Below, in pieces: positions 50,032-59,192 of a stretch of 64,000 bases of DNA (positions within the stretch are counted from its first letter, which is position 1; each line of letters begins with the position of its first letter). A program made the position numbers and the translations under genes. Below the pieces are notes generated by a model, which had not been told where the DNA came from, did no database searches, and saw only the letters and a program-made list of their open reading frames with translations. Source of the stretch: a virus; IMG/VR virus record IMGVR_UViG_3300045918_000131, positions 1 through 64,000 of that record; one strand, written 5' to 3'.

Positions 50032-50535
50032 TCACTTGATGATAACATACTTTTTAACAATTTCTAAATAACTTAATAGTTCTCGCCTATATAGTTTCAA
50101 ACTATCACTACATGTAGAATAACGACTACTATATAGACTTATTTTAAACTCGTCGTTGTTTATATGTGCATTGTCTAACCTTGCCCTATATAACAACTTG
50201 TCTAAATCTAATTTACTAACTATTCTATCTAATTTAAGTAATGTTTCTGCTTCGATTATTTTATTTAGATGTAATAACGCACAATAAAATATTGCACTAC
50301 GTTTTTCTGTAAAGTCATTATTATTAACATACCAACAGTGATCTGATATCTTTTCTATTAGATAGGTTGCAACTAAAAAATTACCGTTACTTAAAGCAAT
50401 ACATATTGGATATTGACTATTCTTCTGTAGGTCAGATATTTCTTGCCGAGTCCAAGATTTTACTCTAGTGAACCCATATGATTCTATTCTATCCATCGTT
50501 TTAGATGGTTTACCTAATTTTTTTCGTGTATTCAA
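50032..50535 (-). CDS. unknown protein, 167 aa
   Basis: TTG 50535 behind AGGG is taken as start. ATG 50496 is the alternative. Contains YPICIALSNGNFLVATYLIE and a helical basic C-terminus. Overlaps the 70-aa gene by 26 nt in another frame. No family recognised. Confidence 0.5.
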   Translation of the reverse strand: MNTRKKLGKPSKTMDRIESYGFTRVKSWTRQEISDLQKNSQYPICIALSNGNFLVATYLIEKISDHCWYVNNNDFTEKRSAIFYCALLHLNKIIEAETLLKLDRIVSKLDLDKLLYRARLDNAHINNDEFKISLYSSRYSTCSDSLKLYRRELLSYLEIVKKYVIIK

Positions 50536-50722
50536 TTTTACCCTGCGAATTCTTTTTTCTTTTTAACACGGATTTACTTACTAGTTGATTTGCTATAATC
50601 TGTTCTCGTTCGTCAAATTTTGATTTCAGTATTACCTGTGTATCATCGAACTTTTTCAGTAGCTCTGATTCCTCATTATTGATCATTATGTTAATTTTAG
50701 TTAATAATTCTACTATTTTCAT
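50510..50722 (-). CDS. 70-aa helical protein
   Basis: MKIVELLTKINIMINNEESE, then FDEREQIIANQLVSKSVLKR and a basic end. Resembles small conserved proteins of T4-like phages that carry a DEREQ-x(4)-LVS motif. Function unknown. Confidence 0.55.
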   Translation of the reverse strand: MKIVELLTKINIMINNEESELLKKFDDTQVILKSKFDEREQIIANQLVSKSVLKRKKNSQGKIEYTKKIR

Positions 50723-50731
50723 TTTTTGTTC

Positions 50732-51163
50732 CTAAATTCTTATAGATTCAAAGTATGTATTTGTATCTGGGCCTGATACACAAAATGCATGAGTAGGTAT
50801 AATTACAGACTCGTCTAATCCTAATATTACAGGAACGTTAGTAAAATCCTCTTCCAATGCTCCAAATAAGCTATTTGAATTAGAATATACCGCAGCTTGT
50901 TCAACCCCAAATTTAAAAGTCCATACAGCTTGACTACCTGTAAAATTACTGCCAAATCTAGAGTTAGTAATATTTAATTGTAACACTTCAGGTACACTCA
51001 TTGTTAATAACTGTGTTCGTAATCCTAAACATTGTAATACTGCTTCAAAATTTCGTTGTTGATTACGCTGTTTTGAATTGCCAGCTACTACATTTGTTTG
51101 TGTGATATCTACTAAAGTCCATCCTACAGCTAAGTGCAATAAAATACTATCGTCATTATTCAT
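50732..51163 (-). CDS. virion-associated protein candidate, 143 aa
   Basis: Beta-rich (GWTLVDITQTNVVAGNSKQR, WTFKFGVEQAAVYSNSNS). Lies between a putative decoration protein and head genes, which suggests a virion component. No family recognised. Ribosome site weak. Confidence 0.5.
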   Translation of the reverse strand: MNNDDSILLHLAVGWTLVDITQTNVVAGNSKQRNQQRNFEAVLQCLGLRTQLLTMSVPEVLQLNITNSRFGSNFTGSQAVWTFKFGVEQAAVYSNSNSLFGALEEDFTNVPVILGLDESVIIPTHAFCVSGPDTNTYFESIRI

Positions 51164-51214
51164 ATTATGAAAATCCTATTAATAGTATTTATTGTCAAAA
51201 ATTTTAGTCAAAAT

Positions 51215-51242
51215 AAAACCCTAATTTTTCAACTAGGGTTTT
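51215..51242 (-). terminator. intrinsic terminator after the 112-aa late gene
   Basis: 9-bp stem AAAACCCTA / TAGGGTTTT with a 10-nt loop followed by ATTTT on the minus strand. Confidence 0.75.
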
Positions 51243-51267
51243 ATAGATCTTCTACGTTATGGTGATA

Positions 51268-51606
51268 TTAAGCAAACATCATTCCGCCAGTACTTGTTAC
51301 TACAGCACCAGTTAAACCAGCAGCAACTACGGCAGCAGTAGCAGCAGCATCACTTGCAAAACCATGTGATTCCATCAATACGCTTAATTGATCAGCATCT
51401 GCTTGATAAGCAATAACTGTACCACCAATGCATAATGCACGGATTGCTGTTTCTACTTGACCGTCAACACCTGTGCCAGCACCAATGCCAGTTAATACTA
51501 CTTTGAAAGCTGTTGGGTGCTTTCCAATACCAGTAGATACAATCTTGCCTGAATCTACGTTTACTACACCCCTTGAATCGCCATGAACGCGTGATAAAAT
51601 AGCCAT
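51268..51606 (-). CDS. abundant late virion protein candidate, 112 aa
   Basis: Gly/Ala/Val-rich, compact (MAILSRVHGDSRGVVNVDSG ... GMMFA). It has an exact late box, a 5' hairpin leader, a strong AGGAGA and an intrinsic terminator, a monocistronic layout typical of a highly expressed structural protein such as a head decoration protein (inference). Confidence 0.6.
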   Translation of the reverse strand: MAILSRVHGDSRGVVNVDSGKIVSTGIGKHPTAFKVVLTGIGAGTGVDGQVETAIRALCIGGTVIAYQADADQLSVLMESHGFASDAAATAAVVAAGLTGAVVTSTGGMMFA

Positions 51607-51648
51607 TTTTTTCTCCTAATTAAATTGTAGTTAAAAACTACATACACT

Positions 51649-51656
51649 TATTTATA
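51649..51656 (-). promoter_or_regulatory. late promoter box TATAAATA with 5' hairpin
   Basis: Exact late box on the minus strand. The predicted leader then forms TGTAGTT / AACTACA (51642-51626) close to its 5' end, before the ribosome site. Confidence 0.55.
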
Positions 51657-51702
51657 CCGATTGGCATTTAATTAAGTACTATGTTAATTATTACCAAAAT
51701 TA

Positions 51703-52377
51703 TTAGCCAATAACCCAAGGGTCAACGATAACGGGAGTATTATTTCTTAGCATGTAATTACCTTGATGTAAGTCAAAATTCCAACCGTAATCGTATCCTA
51801 TTCTGTCTATATCAAACACTGTTTGAACTAGTAACTCTAAATGTTTTCCTGCTATCTTTTTGAGTTGTTTGTAGTATATTACATTATCAAAAGAACTATC
51901 AAACATATATTCGTAATAACCTTCATGGATGTTCGATCTAGAGTAGTATGCACTATTCTCCGTAATATATTCTGACAGTGATAATAAGGCTTCGCCATAC
52001 TGTCCGGCTTCTGTTAAACGTTCCATACGTATCTGTAGGTACATACGTTCGTCAAATATAAACTTCTCAAAACCATCAAACCTTGGCAAAAAAGGATTGT
52101 TACTATTTTTACAGTAGTTAGCCCAAAATACAAACATCTCTTGATCGCTGCTTAATTGTGAACTACTTTCACCAAACGTGTTGGTTTCTTTTGTTCCAAA
52201 TATTTTAAGTACCTTACCTGTTCCAGGCTCTAAAAAAGCTGTTTGATCGGCTCCAGCAAAACCAAGTTGTTTATATCCTTTTTGACGTAGTACTTTGTAT
52301 ATATCAGAATGTGTGGAAGACTATTCTTCTAGATTTTCTTCCTCAATTATTGATACCTTTAGATCTTGTATTCTCAT
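51703..52377 (-). pseudogene. kinase-like protein with capsid-targeting start, amber codon 19
   Basis: ATG 52377 (ATGA overlap with the GGDEF-EAL gene) reads MRIQDLKVSIIEEENLEE, TAG at 52323-52321, then continues open for 205 codons: a paralogue of the 216-aa protein at 59193 with LKIFGTKE, YLQIRMERLT, WNFDLHQGNYMLR and VIVDPWV. Without readthrough only an internal start (such as ATG 52137) would give a 144-aa C-terminal part. It is either an inactivated copy or amber readthrough. Confidence 0.65.
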
Positions 52378-54587
52378 TTAACTACTCCTTTTGCAACAAA
52401 CATTGTAAAATCTTCTATAGATAACGGTTTACTAAAAAGATATCCTTGATAATACTTACAACCGTAATCAAACAATGTTTGTCTTTGTTCTTCGGTCTCG
52501 ACACCTTCGGCAATAACTTCTAACCCCAAGCCCTGTGCCATTGCTATAATAGTTTTAACTATAGCTTTATCGTTGTTACTGAATTGTAAATCTCTAACAA
52601 AAGATTTATCTATTTTGAGCTGATTTAATGGTAATATTTTTAAATATTGTAAGGAAGAAAATCCGGTTCCAAAGTCATCTAATGAAAAGTGTATACCTAG
52701 TTTCCTTAATTGATTAATGACAGATATTGATGTATCTACATTTTCTAATAATATACTCTCTGTAGGTTCTAATTTAAGCAATGTTGTGTCGAATTGATAT
52801 TTATGTATTAATTTATGTACATTAGATACAAAATTAGGATCTAAGAATTGTTTTGCACTTACGTTAACAGATATAGTTAATTTTTGCGTAGTAACGTCAT
52901 CTTTCCATAGCGTTAGTTGCTTACAGGCAGCTTCTAATACCCAATATCCTATGGGAATAATTAACCCTGTATCTTCTGCTACGGGAATAAAAACTATCGG
53001 AGATATTTCTAATTCTTGTTTATTAGAATTCCATCTAAGTAATGCTTCTGCACCAATTATATTATAATTTTCGTCGACTTGCGCCTGGTAGTGTAATGTA
53101 AACTCATTATTGTCAATAGCTGTTCTAAGTTTACTTTCTATATAAACCCTAGATGTAATATATGCTTGCATTTTTGGATCAAAAAATCGAATTGTGTTTT
53201 TACCTGCCTTTTTAGCTTGGTACATGGCAATATCTGCCTGTCTTAATATATCATCTACTTCACTAGTTTCTTGATTAAACAATGTGGCACCTATACTTGC
53301 AGTTATATTATAACTGCAATTTGGTAATATAATTTCGTCAATTAAAGACGTTAAAATTTTATTACTATATAGTTCTACTTGTGCGGCTGCTACTTGTAAG
53401 TTAACATCTAAATCGTGTAACATAACTACAAACTCGTCGCCGCCAAAACGGGCGACAGTATGTCCTACACGTAAACATTTCTCAATACGCCATGCTACTT
53501 GTTGTAACATAGTGTCCCCAATAACATATCCAAGCGACTCGTTCAAATATTTAAAGTTATCTAAATCTATGAATAATACTGCTCCGTACTTATTATTTAA
53601 CGACGTGTTAGATAAGGCTACCTGTAATCTATCTAATAACAATCTTTTATTAGGTAAACGTGTAAGCGTATCATAAAAGGCTAATAATTGTATTTCATCA
53701 GCAGCATCTTTATTGATTTTAATATCGGTTACTGTAGCGATGTAATTAGTTATAGTACCAAAAGAATTTTTAACAGCGGAAATATGTAAATGTTCTGGAT
53801 ATAACTCTCCGTTCTTACGTTTATTCCATATTTCCCCGCTCCAAAATCCTAGTTTATTAATTTCTGCCCATAGTCTAGTGTAAAATTCTTTCGTGTGTCT
53901 ACCAGAACTAAAGATTCTAGGGTTCTTACCTAATAGCTCGTGTTCTGAAAATCCTGTGATATTACAAAAAGATTGATTTACACGTAATATATTAGCTTGA
54001 GCATCTGTTACTATCATACCAACTTGCGAATTAAAAATCACAGCGGATATCTTCTCTTCTAAGAATCTTTTATTACGATCCGTAATATCATCTAACATCA
54101 TGCATAAAGTTGTACCATTTAACGTAGTCTTTAAACGACAGTTAACTTTACCATGCCTGATTGATTCGTTTAAAATAAAGTCTATATCAATTGAATGTTT
54201 TTGTGTATTATTTTTATCTATCATTATACTATCAAAGAAGTGTATCCATAGATCTTTATCTGCTATATGTTGTTTAAAACAACACCCAATGGCTGTATTC
54301 TTAGTAATTCCCAAAAGTTCGCACCCTGCATTATTGATATCTTGAATTTCACCACTGATCGACAATGAAAGGTAAGCTATAGGAGCAGTTTCAAACATAG
54401 TAACATAATCATCATGCGATTGAATTAATTTTACATGAGATAGCTTTAATTCTTCTAGTTGATTTTTTAACTCAAATTGACATTTTTCGCTTTCACGTAA
54501 AAGACGCTTGTAATTAACGGTTACTGGGTTAGTATCGTTATCTAAGGGGTCACATTTGTTTGTATTTGTGTTGTGGATTTTATTCAT
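52374..54587 (-). CDS. PAS-PAS-GGDEF-EAL c-di-GMP enzyme
   Basis: 737 aa. Coiled start, PAS (about 65-175), PAS-PAC (about 180-300), GGDEF (about 305-465) with intact RFGGDEF and no RxxD inhibitory site, EAL (about 480-735) with EALLRW, NVSAKQF, LEPTES, LDDFGTG, KIDKSFV and AEGVETEEQ, so both active sites look complete. It can make and/or cleave cyclic di-GMP. No membrane segment. Behind late box GGATAAATA (54622-54614). Confidence 0.93.
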   Translation of the reverse strand: MNKIHNTNTNKCDPLDNDTNPVTVNYKRLLRESEKCQFELKNQLEELKLSHVKLIQSHDDYVTMFETAPIAYLSLSISGEIQDINNAGCELLGITKNTAIGCCFKQHIADKDLWIHFFDSIMIDKNNTQKHSIDIDFILNESIRHGKVNCRLKTTLNGTTLCMMLDDITDRNKRFLEEKISAVIFNSQVGMIVTDAQANILRVNQSFCNITGFSEHELLGKNPRIFSSGRHTKEFYTRLWAEINKLGFWSGEIWNKRKNGELYPEHLHISAVKNSFGTITNYIATVTDIKINKDAADEIQLLAFYDTLTRLPNKRLLLDRLQVALSNTSLNNKYGAVLFIDLDNFKYLNESLGYVIGDTMLQQVAWRIEKCLRVGHTVARFGGDEFVVMLHDLDVNLQVAAAQVELYSNKILTSLIDEIILPNCSYNITASIGATLFNQETSEVDDILRQADIAMYQAKKAGKNTIRFFDPKMQAYITSRVYIESKLRTAIDNNEFTLHYQAQVDENYNIIGAEALLRWNSNKQELEISPIVFIPVAEDTGLIIPIGYWVLEAACKQLTLWKDDVTTQKLTISVNVSAKQFLDPNFVSNVHKLIHKYQFDTTLLKLEPTESILLENVDTSISVINQLRKLGIHFSLDDFGTGFSSLQYLKILPLNQLKIDKSFVRDLQFSNNDKAIVKTIIAMAQGLGLEVIAEGVETEEQRQTLFDYGCKYYQGYLFSKPLSIEDFTMFVAKGVVK

Positions 54588-54613
54588 TCTATCTAATCAC
54601 TCAATATATTAGT

Positions 54614-54622
54614 TATTTATCC
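54614..54622 (-). promoter_or_regulatory. late promoter box GGATAAATA
   Basis: 26 nt before the GGDEF-EAL start on the minus strand, in the 71-nt gap after the S11 peptidase gene. Confidence 0.5.
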
Positions 54623-54658
54623 ATTGCGATCAGGATAAGATTACTATATTTGTTAATA

Positions 54659-55522
54659 TTAATAGTTTGTGGACACAGAATCAAGTGTTTTGAGTTTAAT
54701 GACATCATCGCCGTCGGTTGTGTCTGATGTCATCAGGTTCAACGTATTACGTTTGGAATTCTCAGCTAAGTATTCTAATTCAGGTACACGAGTATGAGTA
54801 TTATGCGATCCCAATACTACAACGACACGCTTACCAACAGACGTTATTAGCATTGAAGCAATACAACCACCAGAAGCTCGGATATAACCCGTTTTACTTA
54901 CAATGAATTTACCAGTACCTACATTGTGATTAGTGTTATTAAATACTAACGTTCTAGCATGTATTGACGTCCGATGTCTATGTTTAACATAAATTGCTCT
55001 ACTAATAGTAATAGAAAAAGAAGAAGTAATAGCAGCTTGTTGAACTTCTGGATAACTCTGAGCAGCTATTATCGCTAATACTAAGTCGTTAGCTGTTGAT
55101 ACATTCATTATACTCAATCCTGAAGGTTCAACCAATCTAGAATGTATCATACCTAAATTCTGTACTTTTGTATTTAACGCCCTAATACATGCTTGTCTAC
55201 CTCCAGGATAATAATTACATAACATATCAGCTGCTGGATTATTTGAGCTAACTAACGCCATTTGTATTAATTGACGTCTAGTATAATTTTTAGATACTTT
55301 ATCGTCTAGATCCTGTTTAGCATCTAATACAATCATAACTGTAATTAATTTGCTAATACTTGCTATTGAACGAACTTGATCTGAATTTTCTGATTGAATA
55401 ACTTTTCCAGAATCATCTGTTACTACCCAGGATTTGGCAGTAATAGGTATAGCATAAGCTTGAGCTACTATTGACGACGACAACAACAATAATATAGCAC
55501 TTGCGGTAAGAATTCTAAACAT
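54659..55522 (-). CDS. S11 D-Ala-D-Ala peptidase (PBP7/DacA-like)
   Basis: 287 aa from ATG 55522. A Sec signal (about 1-25), then the penicillin-binding fold: SISKLIT (SxxK nucleophile, about 57), SSNNPAADML (SxN, about 95) and SKTGYI (KTG, about 210). Trims or cleaves peptidoglycan cross-links in the periplasm. Lacks the C-terminal anchor domain of DacA, like PBP7/PbpG endopeptidases. Confidence 0.87.
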   Translation of the reverse strand: MFRILTASAILLLLSSSIVAQAYAIPITAKSWVVTDDSGKVIQSENSDQVRSIASISKLITVMIVLDAKQDLDDKVSKNYTRRQLIQMALVSSNNPAADMLCNYYPGGRQACIRALNTKVQNLGMIHSRLVEPSGLSIMNVSTANDLVLAIIAAQSYPEVQQAAITSSFSITISRAIYVKHRHRTSIHARTLVFNNTNHNVGTGKFIVSKTGYIRASGGCIASMLITSVGKRVVVVLGSHNTHTRVPELEYLAENSKRNTLNLMTSDTTDGDDVIKLKTLDSVSTNY

Positions 55523-55526
55523 CACG

Positions 55527-55649
55527 TTACTTTCTATTTGGGTTATACCATAAACCTGTATATGGCATTATTAAACTATTTTCTGGAATCATTGATGAGT
55601 ATCTATCATTTTTCCAATATCCACATATACCGTGTTCTAAATGTGTCAT
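55527..55649 (-). CDS. 40-aa ORF before the S11 peptidase
   Basis: ATG 55649 (AGAAG) to TAA 55527. MTHLEHGICGYWKNDRYSSM then IPENSLIMPYTGLWYNPNRK. A second 28-aa frame (MSSDITVYPEFPTEDD) overlaps upstream, so the pair could be one broken gene. Coding status uncertain. Confidence 0.35.
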   Translation of the reverse strand: MTHLEHGICGYWKNDRYSSMIPENSLIMPYTGLWYNPNRK

Positions 55650-55718
55650 CTTCTGTTGGGAACTCTGGATACACAGTTATATCAGATGACATTGGATTAA
55701 TTACACGCTCTGTCTCGG

Positions 55719-56657
55719 TTACTGTTCTTCTTTCAATGGAGACCACAACATAGATTTACTACCTTTTTTGATAGCATTGAACCCGTTCTTCCGGTAGAAT
55801 CTGGTCAACGCCGCCTGGCTCACTCTACCTTTATCCCAAGGAAATAAGGTTAACACAATACTATCATTATGTGCTAATTGCTTTAATATAGTTAATGCTT
55901 TTTCACCAACCCCTTGTCTTTGCGGATCAGCCATAATCCATTTAATCTCAACTGCATCTTTCTTCGTCATACTTGGCTCTAATTCAAATACTGCAAACTG
56001 CGATGCTTGTTTTTCATCTTCTGGCCTGATATATTTACCAGTTTCATCCCATGCCATTACACGTTGGTTATCAGCATATGGCCATTCTTGAAACTGTGCA
56101 TAGATCTTTTTAATCCACTCTTTAGCTTTATTATTGCCACCAATTTTAATACGTATTGGCTCATCAGGTGTATTATCTACATATGGTTCATATTCTTCAT
56201 CTAATTCCTCATAATCATATTCGCCATTAATTAAATATCCCTTACCACCACAACGAAGACATGTTTCTTCATACTCTATGCCAGATCCATAACACATCGG
56301 GCATTGTTCTTCATCGGCATCTTCGTCTAATTTGTGACAATATCCCGCACCATCTTCATCTAACTCTGTATATTCATCTCGGGCACGGCTTACGTCATTC
56401 ATCTTACGCATTAACGCTAACCCAAGTTCCTCACTTCCATTTGTGTATTCCATAACTGCTTTTGATAAGCGTCTAAACGACATAGTAGCTCTACGTTTTA
56501 ATTCACCAGTTGTTGGGCATTGACCATTAGCATCCATTGGGGAATTTCTGGGACGTAGTGCATCGTTTGCAGCACGTTCTTTTTCGTGTAATACCCAGAT
56601 GTATTCAGGCACAAAACTTGGTGCTATTGTTTCGTTTATTATTTCAGATATCTTCAT
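55719..56657 (-). CDS. packaged GNAT acetyltransferase with DnaJ-like zinc finger
   Basis: 312 aa from ATG 56657. Capsid-targeting-like MKISEIINE. The middle contains CPMCYGSGIEYEETCLRCGG (two DnaJ-type CxxCxGxG knuckles, about 120-140). The C-terminus is a GNAT domain with WIMADPQRQGVGEKAL and LTRFYRKNGFNAI. Probably injected with DNA and acetylates a host target or small molecule (inference). Confidence 0.7.
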   Translation of the reverse strand: MKISEIINETIAPSFVPEYIWVLHEKERAANDALRPRNSPMDANGQCPTTGELKRRATMSFRRLSKAVMEYTNGSEELGLALMRKMNDVSRARDEYTELDEDGAGYCHKLDEDADEEQCPMCYGSGIEYEETCLRCGGKGYLINGEYDYEELDEEYEPYVDNTPDEPIRIKIGGNNKAKEWIKKIYAQFQEWPYADNQRVMAWDETGKYIRPEDEKQASQFAVFELEPSMTKKDAVEIKWIMADPQRQGVGEKALTILKQLAHNDSIVLTLFPWDKGRVSQAALTRFYRKNGFNAIKKGSKSMLWSPLKEEQ

Positions 56658-56659
56658 TC

Positions 56660-57265
56660 TCAATACCCTTCTTTCTTAGCTATTTCTTTCCACTTAGTGG
56701 TTAAAGCGGCGGCAATATCTACTGGCATTGCCCATCCATTACGTCTCATTATACTTATTAGTTTAACTGCTTGCTCTCTATCACTACTACCTGGCTTACG
56801 TGCATTCGCAAAGTCGTTCTTTAAATCATAATCATTGACATTATCGTCCCATGCACTTACCATGTTTCTACGCAGTCTATCTGCACGGTCTGTTGAATTA
56901 GTTTTACTACTCTTATATACTAATTCTAACCATGGTTCAAGGTAACTACGTCCAGAGTATGTTTTACCTGTACGTTCTATTCCAGATAAGGTTTCTCTTG
57001 GACCTGTAATTGGTACTACTTTGCGGGTATCTTGTAATTGCCAAGCTTTCTTATCTTCATAAAAGTATGTTTTAATACCATGTGTTTTAGCTACTATTAA
57101 TAGTTTTCTAACTGCTGCAGGTATTCCTTCACCCCAATTTTTACGTTCTTTTGCTGTCTCCATAGGCGTAGCATATACATGAATTGCAGTAATACCATTA
57201 CCTACTGGCATTGATGGTTTTTTACTGAAGATTCTATCCTCAAATATAAACTCATTTTCTCTCAT
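56660..57265 (-). CDS. packaged protein candidate, 201 aa
   Basis: Starts MRENEFIFED. The I-F-E fits a T4-type prohead protease site. Body: AIHVYATPMETAKERKNWGE, KTYFYEDKKAWQLQDTRK and a helical C-terminus. ATG overlaps the upstream stop (TAATG). No enzyme family recognised. Confidence 0.6.
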   Translation of the reverse strand: MRENEFIFEDRIFSKKPSMPVGNGITAIHVYATPMETAKERKNWGEGIPAAVRKLLIVAKTHGIKTYFYEDKKAWQLQDTRKVVPITGPRETLSGIERTGKTYSGRSYLEPWLELVYKSSKTNSTDRADRLRRNMVSAWDDNVNDYDLKNDFANARKPGSSDREQAVKLISIMRRNGWAMPVDIAAALTTKWKEIAKKEGY

Positions 57266-57777
57266 TAATTTGTCCTAGTAACTATAGATCCATCTGTTTG
57301 GATAATTTGAAATTCAATACTCCAATCCTGTTTTGATAACTTTAGCAATATTAACGCTAATGCAGCTTGTGATCCTTCTATACTGTCGTAAAATAAAGTG
57401 TCACCGAAAGAAAATCCAACATTTAAGTTATTTGGAAATCCTGTCTTCTTTCCAGTGATAGTAGATAAAGAATAATCATCATCGGAGTTAATGGGTAGAT
57501 CTTCTAGTTTTAACAATATATCGCTAGTTGTAATTACTACTAGTTTAGCTGCATTAACAAATACTAAACCTATTGGGGAATAAAATCTTCCAAGGCTTGG
57601 TACTACAGTATTATTTTTCTGTAATACAACAAAGTCTTTAGCATTGTTGGCATATTCTTTGTCGTTCTCAAATAAACACGATAATTGAACCTGTGCTAAA
57701 GTTAATACCCCACGACGGATTAAATCTTCATGAATTAGATCTATATGCCTAATAGTAACAAATTCATGTGCTCTCAT
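57265..57777 (-). CDS. packaged protein candidate, 170 aa
   Basis: Starts MRAHEFV, a weaker capsid-targeting match (a cleavable site could be IHED at about 15). Similar in layout to the 153-aa protein at 61608 (FGDTLFYDSIEGSQAALALI versus NTQRTILFNTEQEKNNFLVL, then SDW/QDW), so probably paralogous. Function unknown. Confidence 0.55.
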   Translation of the reverse strand: MRAHEFVTIRHIDLIHEDLIRRGVLTLAQVQLSCLFENDKEYANNAKDFVVLQKNNTVVPSLGRFYSPIGLVFVNAAKLVVITTSDILLKLEDLPINSDDDYSLSTITGKKTGFPNNLNVGFSFGDTLFYDSIEGSQAALALILLKLSKQDWSIEFQIIQTDGSIVTRTN

Positions 57778-57780
57778 ACC

Positions 57781-58623
57781 TTAATCCCAATCACTTTCGA
57801 ACGGACTTACGCCGTTTTGATTAATTTTAACTTTTCCTACTAAGGTAAGGACGGCTGGATTAAAAAACGCAGAACTTTCGACATCCCACCCATAAGTGAA
57901 TTCATTACCGCGTCCATAATCATAATGATGCACACAGTCGAAATGCATTGCTACTTGGTCCCATGGAAAATCTGAAGTCATAGACCTATACGATTCTTCT
58001 CGATCATAAAATTTAGTTGCGCCTCTGCCTAACCTATTAAATATGTCGTAAATTTCTTCTGCGTGCTGATCATTGTCCATTTCTAATACAGTTACATTAT
58101 GTGATACTTTATATAAGTACCCGGTTTCATTCATCCACGATGATTGATTTTGTGATACCCATCTGACCCAGTCTGATGTATAAGTGCCGTTGTCTAAACG
58201 TTTTGCTGTACTGGTCCATAATGCAGCATTATACGGTTTATTATTTCCTGGGGGTACATTATTTCGTGCGGCAATAACTGGCGAACCTTCGGATATATCT
58301 TTCTCTAACCCATTAGTTAGATCGTGATCTGGCGATTTATCAGCCCAATCTTGATACGATTGCGCAATTTCGTGGTTATATTCGTCGCCGTCTTTTTCGT
58401 AACGGTACCGGCTACTAATATTATCTAAATGTTTATCATATCTAGATTTTGCACCAGGATGTGGTCTAGGCATGAACAACTGATAAGAATTGGCTGGCAT
58501 TTTACCGTGCCCGTGTTCTTTCCAAAATTGTAATTCTTCATACGCCAAATCAACATCCGTCTTAACTATGGCTTGTTCTTTCTTCTTTCTAGAATATTCT
58601 GTTATAAATTCGTATGCTCTCAT
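57781..58623 (-). CDS. packaged protein candidate, ART-like features
   Basis: 280 aa from ATG 58623, starts MRAYEFITEY (I-T-E). The C-terminal half has ALWTSTAKRLDNGTYTSDWV, VTVLEMDNDQHAEEIYDIFN, and HFDCVHHYDYGRG, a pattern common to hypothetical phage proteins and reminiscent of ADP-ribosyltransferase-type folds. That link is weak. T4 packages the ART Alt, which makes the idea worth testing. Confidence 0.55.
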   Translation of the reverse strand: MRAYEFITEYSRKKKEQAIVKTDVDLAYEELQFWKEHGHGKMPANSYQLFMPRPHPGAKSRYDKHLDNISSRYRYEKDGDEYNHEIAQSYQDWADKSPDHDLTNGLEKDISEGSPVIAARNNVPPGNNKPYNAALWTSTAKRLDNGTYTSDWVRWVSQNQSSWMNETGYLYKVSHNVTVLEMDNDQHAEEIYDIFNRLGRGATKFYDREESYRSMTSDFPWDQVAMHFDCVHHYDYGRGNEFTYGWDVESSAFFNPAVLTLVGKVKINQNGVSPFESDWD

Positions 58624-58627
58624 ATAA

Positions 58628-59191
58628 TTATTCCTCAAATACTAATATATATTTATGTACGTTGTTATCTAAAAAATCAGGATTACTGCTACTTATTGCA
58701 AATAACTTTTGATTCTCTAGACTAGTTATAGGACCTTTAGTATGAACAACGTTACCGTTACCGTCTTCGATATGACATTTAGAGTAAACCGAAGCTAAAC
58801 GCATTAACATTTTATGTGCTCCATCTTTAGTATTTGTATTGTCGGATTCTAGAGATTTTCCGGATTTAAGTAACAGCAATAATACATCGGTCATTTGGAA
58901 ACTTGCGCCGGGCAATTTTCGTATAATTGATAATGCTAACCTAGAATGTTGCGTTGGCATTTTATGCTCTATATGCCCGACGGTTTCTTTTGTATTTAGA
59001 TCAGTTATAAACGTATACCCTGTGATATATGTATACTTACTTAGATACAATACAACTCTGTAACTACCTATATTACCTAATTCTTTAGGCTTCATAAAGT
59101 CATCGTGGTCAATATCGCTTTCGGTCATTCTTGCAAGAATGACGTTATTGTTTGACATCTCATACTCGTTAATGAACTCATGCGCTCTCAT
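58628..59191 (-). CDS. packaged protein candidate, 187 aa
   Basis: Starts MRAHEFINEY (I-N-E). Alpha/beta body with SYRVVLYLSKYTYITGYTFI and DVLLLLLKSGKSLESDNTNT, similar in style to small acetyltransferase-like phage proteins but without a clear acetyl-CoA motif. Function unknown. Confidence 0.58.
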   Translation of the reverse strand: MRAHEFINEYEMSNNNVILARMTESDIDHDDFMKPKELGNIGSYRVVLYLSKYTYITGYTFITDLNTKETVGHIEHKMPTQHSRLALSIIRKLPGASFQMTDVLLLLLKSGKSLESDNTNTKDGAHKMLMRLASVYSKCHIEDGNGNVVHTKGPITSLENQKLFAISSSNPDFLDNNVHKYILVFEE

Positions 59192-59192
59192 A

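Noticed and set aside
55538-55753. 71-codon plus-strand frame
   Set aside because: Lies opposite the end of the GNAT gene and small minus-strand frames. No ribosome site or recognisable content.
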